From Pseudomonadota bacterium (lineage in GTDB: Bacteria > Pseudomonadota > Gammaproteobacteria > Burkholderiales > Burkholderiaceae_C): DNA of 53,872 nucleotides. The position numbers were made by a program, and so were the translations under genes. This document shows, piece by piece, positions 8,167-16,749 of this stretch. Each line of letters begins with the position of its first letter. Position 1 is the first letter of the stretch. The stretch spans positions 1-53,872 of the forward strand of contig CAUJHV010000066.1 in assembly GCA_963205115.1 (NCBI GenBank). Reading direction: 5' to 3'. The notes under the pieces were generated by a model, which saw only the letters and a list, made by a program, of their open reading frames with translations, made no database searches and was not told where the DNA came from.

Positions 8167-9309
8167 ATGGGCGACAACGTCATTCCACTGGCCGATCTGC
8201 GCTACCGCGCCGAGGTGCCCGAAGTCCCGGCCGACGCCACGTCGCCTTCGGGTCTGATCAGCGATCGCCTGGGCCGCCCGCTGCGCGACCTGCGCATCTC
8301 CGTGACCGACCGGTGCAACTTCCGCTGCAGCTACTGCATGCCCAAGGAAGTCTTCGACAAGGGCTATGCCTTCCTGCCGCAGCCCTCGCTGCTGAGCTTC
8401 GAGGAGATCACGCGTGTCGCGCGCCTGTTCGCCGCGCACGGCGTCCACAAGCTGCGCCTGACCGGCGGTGAGCCGCTGCTGCGCAAGAACATCGAGCGCC
8501 TGGTGGCGCAACTGGCGCAGCTGCGCACGCCGCAAGGCGATCCGCTGGACCTCACGCTGACCACCAACGGCTCGCTGCTGGCACGCAAGGCGCAGGCCTT
8601 GGCCGATGCCGGGCTGCGCCGCGTCACCGTGAGCCTGGACGCGCTGGACGACACGATCTTCCAGCGCATGAACGACGTGGGCTTCCCGGTAGGCGAGGTG
8701 CTGGCTGGCATCGAAGCCGCCCGGCGTGCGGGCCTGGCGCCGATCAAGGTCAACATGGTCGTCAAGAAGGGCACCAACGACCACGAGATCGTGCCCATGG
8801 CGCGCCACTTCCGCGAGCACTACGGCGCGGACGTCGTGCTGCGTTTCATCGAGTACATGGATGTCGGCGCCAGCAATGGCTGGCGCATGGACGAGGTGCT
8901 GCCGTCGGCACAGGTGCGCCGGCGCCTGGACGAGGCTTTTGGCCTGGAGCCGCTGGACCCCACCGTCGAAGGCGAAACCGCCGAACGCTGGCGCTACCGC
9001 GACGGCCGCGGCGAGATCGGCCTCATCTCCAGCGTCACGCAGGCCTTCTGCCGCGATTGCAACCGCGCGCGCCTGTCCACCGAGGGCAAGCTGTTTCTCT
9101 GCCTGTTTGCCTCACGCGGGCACGACCTGCGCGCGCTGCTGCGCGGCCGCTCGCCCACGGGCGAGGCCTGGACCGACGAGCAGATCGCAGCCGCCATCGG
9201 CCTGATCTGGTCGCGCCGCGACGACCGCTATTCCGAGCTGCGCAGCGGCATGCAGGCTGACACCGGCAGCGGTGAGCGCCGGGTCGAGATGCATTACATA
9301 GGTGGGTGA
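8167..9309 (+). CDS. moaA: GTP 3',8-cyclase MoaA
   Basis: MoaA is the radical-SAM enzyme that opens molybdenum cofactor synthesis by rearranging GTP. The 380-residue product has the N-terminal SAM cluster motif with Cys50, Cys54 and Cys57 (CNFRCSYC), the GGEPLLR segment, and the second cluster near the C-terminus (Cys295, Cys298, Cys312). It ends in the functionally important Gly-Gly. An N-terminal extension of about 30 residues precedes the core. No other moa gene is nearby. The stop codon is embedded in a structured repeat that is also found at the end of rho. Confidence 0.96.
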   Translation: MGDNVIPLADLRYRAEVPEVPADATSPSGLISDRLGRPLRDLRISVTDRCNFRCSYCMPKEVFDKGYAFLPQPSLLSFEEITRVARLFAAHGVHKLRLTGGEPLLRKNIERLVAQLAQLRTPQGDPLDLTLTTNGSLLARKAQALADAGLRRVTVSLDALDDTIFQRMNDVGFPVGEVLAGIEAARRAGLAPIKVNMVVKKGTNDHEIVPMARHFREHYGADVVLRFIEYMDVGASNGWRMDEVLPSAQVRRRLDEAFGLEPLDPTVEGETAERWRYRDGRGEIGLISSVTQAFCRDCNRARLSTEGKLFLCLFASRGHDLRALLRGRSPTGEAWTDEQIAAAIGLIWSRRDDRYSELRSGMQADTGSGERRVEMHYIGG

Positions 9310-9384
9310 GCCCGGACATAAGACAGTCCCTGCGGACTGTCTTGTGCCTGGCGAACCGGCTGAGCTCCGCGAAGCCGTGGAGGA
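9301..9384. repeat. Two-hairpin dispersed repeat, copy A1 (overlaps moaA 3' end)
   Basis: The unit starts GGTGGGTGAG, which includes the last two moaA codons and the stop. Hairpin 1 pairs 9317-9329 with 9334-9346 around the loop CTGC (13 bp, one T-G wobble). The linker GCCTGGCGAACCGG follows, then hairpin 2 (CGGCT 9357-9361 with AGCCG 9373-9377) and CGTGGAG. It closely matches the copy after rho at 31257-31342 and runs straight into copy A2. Resemblance to REP elements (GTGG flanks, hairpins) is suggestive only. Confidence 0.75.
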
Positions 9385-9459
9385 GTGTGGACGAGAAACA
9401 GGCCCTGCGGCCTGTTTCTCGCCTCACGAACCGCCTGAGCTCTGCGAAGGCGTGGACGA
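9385..9459. repeat. Two-hairpin dispersed repeat, copy A2
   Basis: This unit keeps the flanks (GTGTGGAC, GCCTCACGAACCG, GCGTGGAC) but has a different hairpin 1: CGAGAAACAGGCC (9392-9404) pairs perfectly with 9409-9421 around the loop CTGC. Compared with the rho copy, five stem positions differ and all are matched on the other arm. Hairpin 2 is CGCCT (9432-9436) with AGGCG (9448-9452), again compensated. The text that follows (GAGCCCGGACACCGGACAG, 9458-9476) looks like the start of a third, broken copy. Confidence 0.75.
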
Positions 9460-9519
9460 GCCCGGACACCGGACAGCCGGATCGCGCGAGACGCAACCCG
9501 GCCTTGCCCGGCCCCCGCC

Positions 9520-10359
9520 TCAGGCCGGCTCGAGCACCATCAGACCCGCCGCCGTGTTGGAAATCGGGATGTGGTAGTTCGAATGCACGCGCTTCACCGG
9601 GCCCTCGCCCAGCGCGGCGCGCGCGGCCAGCCACATCACCAGTTCCACGCCTTGCGTGCCGGTCTTTTCGACCAGTTCGTGGATGCTGTACTGCGTGGCC
9701 CATTTCGGGTCGTGCACCAGGCTCTCCATGAACTGCAGGTCGAAGTCGCGGTTGATGAAGCCCGCGCGCTCGCCGTCGAGCTGGTGTGACAAGCCGCCCG
9801 TGCCCACGATCATCACGCGCGCGTCGCTTTGCCAGCTGCGGATCGCGCGGCCCACGGCTTCGCCCAGCTTCCAGCAGCGTGCCGCGGTGGGCAGCGGGAA
9901 CTGCACGGTGTTGATGCACACCGGCACGATGCGCACCGGCCATTTCTGGTCGGGCCACAGCAGCGCCATGAGCAGCGTCAACGCGTGGTCGACCGTCATT
10001 TCCTGGCAGGTGACGAGATCGAATTCCTCGTCGACCAGGCGGTTGATGAGGTGCCACGACAGATCCAGGTCGCCCGGGAAGGGCTGCAGCTGCGGGATGC
10101 CCCAGCCTTCGTCGGCGTTTCGGTATTCCGCCGCCGCGCCGACAGCGAAGGTCGGCATCTTGTCGAGGAAGAAGTTCAGGCCGTGGTCGTTGTAGAAGAC
10201 GACGGCCACGTCAGGCCGGTTCTTCGCGACCCAGTCGCGCGCCGGCGGGTAACCGTCGAAGAACGGCTTCCAGTACGGATCCTGCTGCAGACCTTTGTCG
10301 ATGGCGCGGCCGATGGCCGGGACGTGGGAGGTGGTGTAGCTGCCGATGATCGTGGCCAT
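9520..10359 (-). CDS. Extradiol ring-cleavage dioxygenase beta subunit, protocatechuate 4,5-dioxygenase type (LigB/PmdB)
   Basis: This is the catalytic subunit of a class III extradiol dioxygenase that cleaves protocatechuate or a close relative next to a hydroxyl, using Fe(II). The 279-residue product has the expected iron ligands: His12 in TTSHVPAIG, His59 in YNDHG and Glu239 in GVELVMW. It also has the catalytic GTGGLSHQL segment. The DLSWHLINRLVDEEFD stretch and C-terminal YHIPISNTAAG match LigB. An AAGGAG Shine-Dalgarno precedes the ATG. It follows the small alpha subunit after 3 bp. No other protocatechuate-pathway gene is in the window, so the true substrate (protocatechuate, gallate or another) is inferred. 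Confidence 0.87.
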   Translation of the reverse strand: MATIIGSYTTSHVPAIGRAIDKGLQQDPYWKPFFDGYPPARDWVAKNRPDVAVVFYNDHGLNFFLDKMPTFAVGAAAEYRNADEGWGIPQLQPFPGDLDLSWHLINRLVDEEFDLVTCQEMTVDHALTLLMALLWPDQKWPVRIVPVCINTVQFPLPTAARCWKLGEAVGRAIRSWQSDARVMIVGTGGLSHQLDGERAGFINRDFDLQFMESLVHDPKWATQYSIHELVEKTGTQGVELVMWLAARAALGEGPVKRVHSNYHIPISNTAAGLMVLEPA

Positions 10360-10362
10360 GTC

Positions 10363-10725
10363 TCAGCTCCTTGAGGCGGTTTGGCCTTGGGCCACGAGCA
10401 TGGCCTTGAAGGCCTCCTTCGTCATGCCCGTCTGTTGTGCGCCGAGATCTTGGACGTCCAGGCCCAGGATGCCGGCAAATTTGGCAAGGTAATAGACGTT
10501 GCCGCCGGCGGCGATGAGTTGCAGCACCTGACGGTTGCGGATGGCCTCGCGCTGCTGCGCATTCAGGCCGTAGCGCGCGCAATAGGCGTCCTCGTCATGC
10601 TTGAACGCCTCGCGGTTCGCGGCGTCGTTGAACGAATAGCACATCTTGTTCAGGGCGTAGCCCTTGCGGGCTTGGTCGCCGTCGAACAGCGTGGTGCCGG
10701 GAATCGCCGGCGCGGCGTCGCTCAT
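10363..10725 (-). CDS. Protocatechuate 4,5-dioxygenase alpha subunit (LigA/PmdA family)
   Basis: The small LigA-type subunit covers the active site of the LigB-type subunit. The 120-residue product is all-helical in character, with the family pattern NKMCYSFNDAANREAFKHDE (27-46), the YCARYGL segment and the C-terminal GGNVYYLAKFAGILG helix (74-88). The frame is open far upstream, but the ATG at 10725 has AGGAGA 7-12 nt before it and gives the family length. It is the first gene of a two-gene unit with the beta subunit. A LysR gene starts 111 bp away on the other strand. Confidence 0.88.
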   Translation of the reverse strand: MSDAAPAIPGTTLFDGDQARKGYALNKMCYSFNDAANREAFKHDEDAYCARYGLNAQQREAIRNRQVLQLIAAGGNVYYLAKFAGILGLDVQDLGAQQTGMTKEAFKAMLVAQGQTASRS

Positions 10726-10836
10726 GGAAGTCTCCTGGGTGTGTGTTGGGCCCGGGCGCATCGGCCGGCTGGCACGAGGCGCTAAGCTCGCGGCAGTATC
10801 GAAACCCGGCCCGCGCCGATCAAGACACGCCCGCTC

Positions 10837-11757
10837 ATGCCTGCCATGAAGAAGCTCGATGCGATGGACCTGGACGGCCGCCTGCTGCAGACCTTCCTGT
10901 GCGTGATGGAGGTGCGGTCGGTGACGCAGGCTGCCGCGCGGTTGCAGCTCACACAAAGCGCCGTCAGCCATCAGCTCGAGCGGCTGCGGGCCATCGTCGG
11001 TGACGAGCTCTTCGTCAAATCCGGCCGCGGCATCGCGCCGACGGCTCACGCCGCCGCACTGGCCGAACGCGCGCCGGCGGTGCTCGCCGGGCTCCAGCAA
11101 CTGGTGGAGGCGGCGCACTTCGACCCGGCAGCGATGGAGCTGCATCTCACGGTGGCCGCCAACGACCTGCAACGCGACCTGCTGCTGCCGGACTTCCTCG
11201 AACGAGTGCGCGCCGTGGCGCCCGGCTTCACCATGCGTGTGATCGCCTCGGGCGCACCGCGGGCCGAACTGCTGCGCGACGGGCCGAGCCAGCTGCTGAT
11301 CACACCGCGCCCGCCGGACGCCAGCGATCTGATGCACGTACGCCTGTTGGAAGACCGCTACGCGGTGTTCTTCGACGGCAGCCGACGAGCCGCACCCACC
11401 GACGCCGAAGACTACCTGCGCGCCGAACACGTCACCGTCGTGCACGAGCCGCACCGCACGCTGGACATCGACGACCAGCTGGCCCGCGCCGGCATCCGCC
11501 GCCGCTTCGTGGTCGAGGTGCCGGGCTTCGCCGGCATCGGCCCCTTCCTGCGCGGCACATCCCGGCTGGCCACGCTGCCCAGCCTGCTGTCACGCCATCT
11601 GCTGCGCGGCTTCGCGCAGGCGCCGGTGCCCGTGCCCTGCCCCGTGATGCCGATGTACCTGGTGTGGCACCTGCGCCACCAGGACGACGCCCGGCACCGC
11701 TGGCTGCGCGGGCAACTCCAGGCCTGCGCCGCGCCGCAAGCGTCCTCGTCGGGCTGA
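10837..11757 (+). CDS. LysR-family transcriptional regulator, divergent to the dioxygenase genes
   Basis: The 306-residue product has an N-terminal winged helix-turn-helix (about residues 10-70; VTQAAARLQLTQSAVSHQLERLR, then GDELFVKSGRG) and a periplasmic-binding-protein-like effector domain. Divergent placement 111 bp from the alpha subunit gene is the classic arrangement for a regulator that activates its neighbour in response to a pathway compound. I could not pick out a clear T-N11-A palindrome in the shared intergenic region. ATGs at 10846 and 10864 are alternative starts. It converges on the RND permease gene with a 14-bp gap. Confidence 0.87.
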   Translation: MPAMKKLDAMDLDGRLLQTFLCVMEVRSVTQAAARLQLTQSAVSHQLERLRAIVGDELFVKSGRGIAPTAHAAALAERAPAVLAGLQQLVEAAHFDPAAMELHLTVAANDLQRDLLLPDFLERVRAVAPGFTMRVIASGAPRAELLRDGPSQLLITPRPPDASDLMHVRLLEDRYAVFFDGSRRAAPTDAEDYLRAEHVTVVHEPHRTLDIDDQLARAGIRRRFVVEVPGFAGIGPFLRGTSRLATLPSLLSRHLLRGFAQAPVPVPCPVMPMYLVWHLRHQDDARHRWLRGQLQACAAPQASSSG

Positions 11758-11771
11758 ACCCCGGCCGCCGC

Positions 11772-14700
11772 TCAGGCGGCCTCAGGCACCGCCGGCGTGG
11801 TGATTTCGCCCGGCACTGAGCGACGCGCCAGCCACAGGTAGACGGTGGGCACCACGAAGATCGTCAGCAGCGTGCCGACGCTCATGCCGCCCACGATCAC
11901 CCAGCCGATCTGCTGACGGCTCTCGGCGCCTGCGCCGCTGGCCAGGGCCAGGGGCAGCGCGCCCAGCACCATCGCGCCGGTGGTCATCATGATCGGCCGC
12001 AGCCGCAGGCTCGCGGCCTCCAGCACGGCCTCGCGCAGCTCACGCCCCTGCTGCCGCAGCTGGTTCGAGAACTCCACGATCAGGATGCCGTGTTTGGTGA
12101 TCAGCCCCACCAGCGTCACCAGTCCGATCTGCGAATAGACGTTCAGCGTGCTCCCGCTCAGGTGCAAGGCCCCCAGCGCGCCCACCATCGACAGCGGGAC
12201 CGACAGCAGGATGACAAACGGGTCGACAAAGCTTTCGAACTGTGCCGACAGCACCAGGAAGATGAAGACCAGGGCCAGCACGAAGACCAGCGCCAGGGCG
12301 CCGGAGGACGAGCGGAATTCGCGGCTGACGCCGTTGAGCTCGGTGGCATAACCGGGCGGCAGCACCTGTGCCGCTGTCTGGTCCATGAAGCGCAAGGCCT
12401 CGCCCAGCGAATAACCCGGCGCCAGGTTGGCCGTCAGGGCCACGGCGCGGCGCTGGTTGAAGTGGTTGAGCTGGCGCGGGCCCACCGCCTCGCGCACCTT
12501 GACCAGCGAGGACAGCGGCAGCATCGCCTCGCCGCGACCGCGCACGAAGATGCGGTCGATGTCCTCGGGCGTGGTGCGGCCGCTGGCGCGTGTCTGCACC
12601 ATCACGTCGTACTGGTCGGCGTCCCGCTTGTAGCGCGTGACCACCCGGCCGCCGAGCATGGTTTCGACCGTTCGGGCCACCTGTTCGACGCCCACGCCGC
12701 TGTCGGCTGCGCGTTCGCGGTCGACCTCCATGTAGATCTCGGGCTTGTTCAGCACCAGGTCGCTGTCGGGCTGCATCAGGCCGGGGTTGCGCGCCATCGC
12801 GGCCAGCATCTGCTGCGCGTAGCGCTGCAGGTTCGCGTAGCTGTCGTTGGTGACGATCACAAAATTCACCGGGCGCTCGCGAAAGCCCTGGCCCAGGCTG
12901 GGCGGCGTCACCGGGAAGACCGAGATCCCCGGCAGTCCGGCCAGCTGCGGCTGCATGGCCCGGGCGAGCTCGGGCGTGCTGCGCTGGCGTTCGCTCCAGT
13001 CCACGGCGCGCAGCACCACCGTGCCTTGCGACACCGGTGCATTGGCATTGCCCCCCGCGCCGATCGACACGAAGGTGCGGTCGAATTCCGGGTAGCCGGC
13101 CGTGATGCGCTGGATGGCATCCAGGTAGCGCGAGGTGTATTCCAGCGTGGAGCCGTCCGGCGCGGTCACCGGCAGGAAGATCACGCCGCGGTCTTCGATC
13201 GGCGCGAGCTCGCTCTTGGCGGTGGTGTAGAGCCACCAGCTGCCTGCCGCGCTGGCGGCCATCACCACCAGCACGATCCAGCTGTTCGCCAGCACGCCGC
13301 GCAGCACGCGGCCGTAGCCGTTCACGGTGGCCTGGAGCACGCGCTCCATGCCACGGTTGAACGGGCCCGGGTTCGCCTCGTGGCGCAGCAGCTTGCTGCA
13401 CATCATGGGCGTGAGCGTGAGCGCGATGAAGCCCGAGACCACGACAGCCCCGGCCAGCGTCAGCGCAAACTCGACGAACAGCCGGCCGGTGCGTCCGGGC
13501 GTGAACGCCAGCGGGGCAAACACCGCAGCCAATGTGCAGGTCATCGCGACGACGGCAAAAGAGATTTCCTTGGCGCCCTTCAAGGCCGCCTGGAAGGGCT
13601 GCAGCCCCTCTTCGATATGCCGGAAGATGTTCTCCAGCACCACGATCGCGTCGTCCACGACCAGGCCGATGGCGAGCACCAATGACAGCATGGTCAGCGT
13701 GTTGATCGTGAAGCCCGACGCCGCCATGATGCCGAAGGCGCCGATCAGGCTGACCGGGATGGTCACCAGCGGAATGATCGACGCGCGCAAGGTGCGCAGG
13801 AAGACGAAGACCACCAGCGCCACCAGGCCCGCCGCCTCGGCCACCGTGCGGTAGACCGACTTGATCGAGCGATCGATGAAGACCGAGTTGTCGTTGGCGC
13901 TGATGACGCGCAGGCCCGGCGGCAGGTCGCGCTGGATCTGCGGCATCACGGCACGCACACCCTCGGACACCTCCAGCGGATTGGCCGTGGCGTTGCGGAT
14001 GATGCCCGTGCTGATCGAGGGCACGCCATTGAGCTTCACGCGGGTGCGTTCGCTGGCGGCCGATTCCTCCACCTGCGCCACATCGCCCAGGCGCACGGTG
14101 AACCCGTTGGCCGACTTGATGGCCACGGCCTGGAATTCGCGCACGGTGTTGAGGTCGGTGCGCGAGGTGACGCTGAATTCGCGCTGTTGGCTCTCGATGC
14201 GGCCGGCGGGCACTTCCAGGTTCTGCCGGCGCAAGGCATCTTCGACGTCCTGCACGGTGAGTCGGTAGGACGCGAGCCGGTCGGCATCGAGCCAGACGCG
14301 CATCGCGTACTTGCGGTCGCCGCCGACCTGCACGTCGGCCACGCCGGGGATGGTCTGCAGCCGCGGCTTGACCACGCGGTTGATGATGTCGGTCACCTGC
14401 AGCGGCGTCAGCGTCTCGCTGACAAACGCCAGCCAGATCACCGGGAAGGCATCGGCCTCGACCTTGGCGATGACGGGTTCGTCAGCGGCTTCCGGCAGCC
14501 GGGCGCGCACTCGGGCGGCACGGTCGCGCACATCGGCCGCCGCGGCATCGGGCTCTTTCGAGAGCTTGAAGCGCACCGTGATCTGGCTGCTCTCCGGGCG
14601 CGAGATCGAGGTCAGCACATCGACACCGTCGATGCCCGCGATGGAGTCTTCCAGCGGCTTGGTGACCTGCGACTCCATCACGTCGGACGACGCGCCGATC

Positions 14701-14852
14701 AGGCGCGTGCTGACCGTGACCACCGGCTCGTCGATGCGCGGATATTCCCGCACCGACAGCCGGTTGTAGGACACCAGACCCACCAGGATCAGCATCAGCG
14801 ACATCACGGTGGCCAGCACCGGACGGCGGATCGATGTTTCCGAGATGCGCAT
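11772..14852 (-). CDS. RND-family efflux pump, inner membrane permease (AcrB/HAE-1-like)
   Basis: The 1026-residue product is a full-length RND transporter. It starts with the cytoplasmic-facing SIRRPVLATVM and TM1, then a large periplasmic porter domain. TM4 carries the proton-relay pair Asp400-Asp401 in AIGLVVDDAIVVLENI. A second periplasmic loop follows, and GLITKHGILIVEFSNQLR marks the TM10 region. It ends soon after TM12. It is the second gene of a pair, 35 bp after its membrane fusion partner. No outer membrane factor gene is present, so the pump must borrow a TolC-like channel. The substrate is not predictable from sequence; the absence of metal-site motifs favours an organic-compound pump. 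Confidence 0.93.
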   Translation of the reverse strand: MRISETSIRRPVLATVMSLMLILVGLVSYNRLSVREYPRIDEPVVTVSTRLIGASSDVMESQVTKPLEDSIAGIDGVDVLTSISRPESSQITVRFKLSKEPDAAAADVRDRAARVRARLPEAADEPVIAKVEADAFPVIWLAFVSETLTPLQVTDIINRVVKPRLQTIPGVADVQVGGDRKYAMRVWLDADRLASYRLTVQDVEDALRRQNLEVPAGRIESQQREFSVTSRTDLNTVREFQAVAIKSANGFTVRLGDVAQVEESAASERTRVKLNGVPSISTGIIRNATANPLEVSEGVRAVMPQIQRDLPPGLRVISANDNSVFIDRSIKSVYRTVAEAAGLVALVVFVFLRTLRASIIPLVTIPVSLIGAFGIMAASGFTINTLTMLSLVLAIGLVVDDAIVVLENIFRHIEEGLQPFQAALKGAKEISFAVVAMTCTLAAVFAPLAFTPGRTGRLFVEFALTLAGAVVVSGFIALTLTPMMCSKLLRHEANPGPFNRGMERVLQATVNGYGRVLRGVLANSWIVLVVMAASAAGSWWLYTTAKSELAPIEDRGVIFLPVTAPDGSTLEYTSRYLDAIQRITAGYPEFDRTFVSIGAGGNANAPVSQGTVVLRAVDWSERQRSTPELARAMQPQLAGLPGISVFPVTPPSLGQGFRERPVNFVIVTNDSYANLQRYAQQMLAAMARNPGLMQPDSDLVLNKPEIYMEVDRERAADSGVGVEQVARTVETMLGGRVVTRYKRDADQYDVMVQTRASGRTTPEDIDRIFVRGRGEAMLPLSSLVKVREAVGPRQLNHFNQRRAVALTANLAPGYSLGEALRFMDQTAAQVLPPGYATELNGVSREFRSSSGALALVFVLALVFIFLVLSAQFESFVDPFVILLSVPLSMVGALGALHLSGSTLNVYSQIGLVTLVGLITKHGILIVEFSNQLRQQGRELREAVLEAASLRLRPIMMTTGAMVLGALPLALASGAGAESRQQIGWVIVGGMSVGTLLTIFVVPTVYLWLARRSVPGEITTPAVPEAA

Positions 14853-14887
14853 CGCCAGGTTCTCCGAAAGCGTTCAGCTCACGTGCA

Positions 14888-16183
14888 TCAAGGGGCCGGG
14901 CGCGCGCCGGGACCGGGTGCGGATGCGCCGCCCATTGCGCCGGAAGCGCCAGTGCGCGCCGCCGATGCGCCGCCCGCACCGGATGCCGCGCCGCGCGGGC
15001 CGGCGGGTTTGTCGATGTCGACCACGCGCAGCGGCAGGTTGTCGCCCCCGCGCGTCAGCCGCGCGTGGCCCGCGGTGACCACCGTGTCGCCGGCGGCCAG
15101 ACCCTCGAGCACCTCGACCTTGCCCGGCACCCGCAGGCCCAGCTTGGCCTCCAGCCGCTGGGAAGTCGGTCCCTTGGCGCCGGACACGACCTTGAAGATG
15201 AACTGCTTGTCGCCTTGCGGCACCAGCGCTTCCTCGGGCACCATGACGGCGCTTTCGCGCACGCCGAAGACCACACGGGCGCGGGCGAACATGCCCGGGC
15301 GCAAGGCGCCGTCGGTGTTGCGCATCTCGGCGCGCACGAGCAGCGCGCGGCCGTTGGCGTCGATCTGCGAATCCAGCGCGCTCACCGTGCCGGTGAACCG
15401 CCGCCCGGGCAGCGCGTCGATCTGCGTCTCGACCACACGGCCCGGCGCCACGCGCGGCACGTAGCGCTCGGGCAGGCGGAAGTCGAGGAAGACCGAACCG
15501 ATGTCGTCCAGCGTGACGATGTCTGCCCCGTCCTTGAGGTAGTCGCCGACATTGGCCGTGCGGATGCCGGCCACGGCGTCGAAGGGCGCCAGGATCTTCA
15601 TGCGCGAGACCTGGGCCTGCGCCAGCGCCACCTGGGCCTGGGCGACCTCGAGTGCCGCGGCGTTCTGGTCCACCGCACTTTGGCTGACAAAGTTCTGTGC
15701 GACGAGCTCGCGGCTGCGCTGCAGGTTGGTGCGCGCGATGGAGGCCTGCGCCTCGGCCTGGCGCAGCTGCGCGGCCGGCAGCGTGTCGTCCAGCTGGACC
15801 AGCAACTGCCCGCGGCGCACGCGTGCGCCATCGACGAAACCCAGCGACGCCACACGGCCGCTGACCTCGGGCCGCAGCACCACGCTGCGGCGCGCGCGCA
15901 CCGTGCCCACGGCCACGGCATCGTCTTCGAGCCGCGCCAGCGTCGCCTTGCCGACTTCCACGGCAATCGGTCCACCACCTGCACCCGGTACCGCCCCCCC
16001 TCCTGGGGGTGCGCCCTTGGCGGCGTCGGCCGGGCCACGGGAGGCGGCATCGCCGCCAGGACGCGGGCTGTTGCCGGCGACCGCCTGGGCGCTCTGGACC
16101 GACTGCTCACGCTGGACGTACCAAGCGCCAGCGCCGGCCAGGACAAGGCCGACGACGGCCAGGATCACGTGCGGTTTTTTCAT
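14888..16183 (-). CDS. RND efflux pump periplasmic adaptor (membrane fusion protein)
   Basis: This adaptor links the RND permease to an outer membrane channel. The 431-residue product has one N-terminal hydrophobic helix (about residues 7-22) that serves as signal anchor, a disordered Gly/Ala/Pro stretch (about 38-72), then a lipoyl/barrel-sandwich half (VSGRVASLGFVDGARVRRGQLLVQLDD) and an alpha-hairpin rich in Ala/Gln. The second lipoyl half (ILAPFDAVAGIRTANVGDYLKDG), a beta-barrel and a C-terminal domain follow. The tail after about residue 400 is low complexity (Ala, Gly, Pro). An 8-bp inverted repeat flanks a possible -10 just upstream. Confidence 0.9.
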   Translation of the reverse strand: MKKPHVILAVVGLVLAGAGAWYVQREQSVQSAQAVAGNSPRPGGDAASRGPADAAKGAPPGGGAVPGAGGGPIAVEVGKATLARLEDDAVAVGTVRARRSVVLRPEVSGRVASLGFVDGARVRRGQLLVQLDDTLPAAQLRQAEAQASIARTNLQRSRELVAQNFVSQSAVDQNAAALEVAQAQVALAQAQVSRMKILAPFDAVAGIRTANVGDYLKDGADIVTLDDIGSVFLDFRLPERYVPRVAPGRVVETQIDALPGRRFTGTVSALDSQIDANGRALLVRAEMRNTDGALRPGMFARARVVFGVRESAVMVPEEALVPQGDKQFIFKVVSGAKGPTSQRLEAKLGLRVPGKVEVLEGLAAGDTVVTAGHARLTRGGDNLPLRVVDIDKPAGPRGAASGAGGASAARTGASGAMGGASAPGPGARPAP

Positions 16184-16195
16184 TCTGATGCGGGC

Positions 16196-16230
16196 GTGAA
16201 CGACGGCGGAAAATGTACCGTTTCGTTCAC
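16196..16230 (-). promoter_or_regulatory. Possible operator/promoter of the RND efflux genes
   Basis: GTGAACGA (16196-16203) and TCGTTCAC (16223-16230) form a perfect 8-bp inverted repeat with a 19-bp spacer. Inside it, on the minus strand, lies a TACATT hexamer (16217-16212). The layout would suit a repressor overlapping the -10 box, but no regulator gene sits beside the pump. Confidence 0.35.
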
Positions 16231-16249
16231 GACGACGTCAGAAGGGGTT

Positions 16250-16708
16250 TCAGGGGGTGCGTGTCAGTGCAGCCGCGACGCCACGGTTGGCCAGTGCATC
16301 GGCGCGTTCGTTGCCCGGGTCGCCGGAGTGGCCCTTGACCCATCGCCAATCGATGCGGTGCGTCTGCACCAGCGCATCCAGCCGCTGCCACAGGTCTACG
16401 TTTTTCACCGGCTTGTTGTCGGCCGTGCGCCACCCGCGGCGTTTCCAGTTGTGGATCCAGCTGGTGATGCCGTTGCGCACGTATTCGCTGTCCAGATAGA
16501 GCACCACCTCGGTCTGCGCCTTCAGCGCGGCCAGGGCCTCGATGACGGCGGTCAGCTCCATGCGGTTGTTGGTGGTGGCGGCCTCGCCGCCCCAGAGTTC
16601 CTTTTCGTGACCCCCGCTGCTGCTGAGCCAGGCGCCCCAGCCGCCAGGCCCCGGGTTGCCCTTGCAGGCCCCGTCCGTATAGATGGTCACTGTCTTGGTC
16701 GTCGTCAT
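16250..16708 (-). CDS. rnhA: Ribonuclease HI
   Basis: RNase HI degrades the RNA strand of RNA-DNA hybrids in the cytoplasm. The 152-residue product carries all active-site residues: Asp12 in YTDGACKGNPG, Glu51 in NRMELTAV, Asp73 in YLDSEYV, His127 in KGHSGD and Asp137 in NERADALA. The ATG at 16708 has AGGAGA upstream and gives the normal length. The frame runs on upstream without conserved sequence. It follows the methyltransferase gene by 41 bp on the same strand, a frequent order in betaproteobacteria (methyltransferase-rnhA). Confidence 0.97.
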   Translation of the reverse strand: MTTTKTVTIYTDGACKGNPGPGGWGAWLSSSGGHEKELWGGEAATTNNRMELTAVIEALAALKAQTEVVLYLDSEYVRNGITSWIHNWKRRGWRTADNKPVKNVDLWQRLDALVQTHRIDWRWVKGHSGDPGNERADALANRGVAAALTRTP

Positions 16709-16749
16709 GGACGGCGTTTCTCCTGAAAAGGCCGCACCAGGCGGCCGGG

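Noticed and set aside
9301..9476. CRISPR array
   Set aside because: Only two units and a fragment, with paired internal arms that vary in a compensated way, and no spacer-repeat alternation or cas genes.
10726..10836. LysR operator between the regulator and the dioxygenase genes
   Set aside because: I looked for a T-N11-A palindrome and found none that stands out, so no site is annotated.
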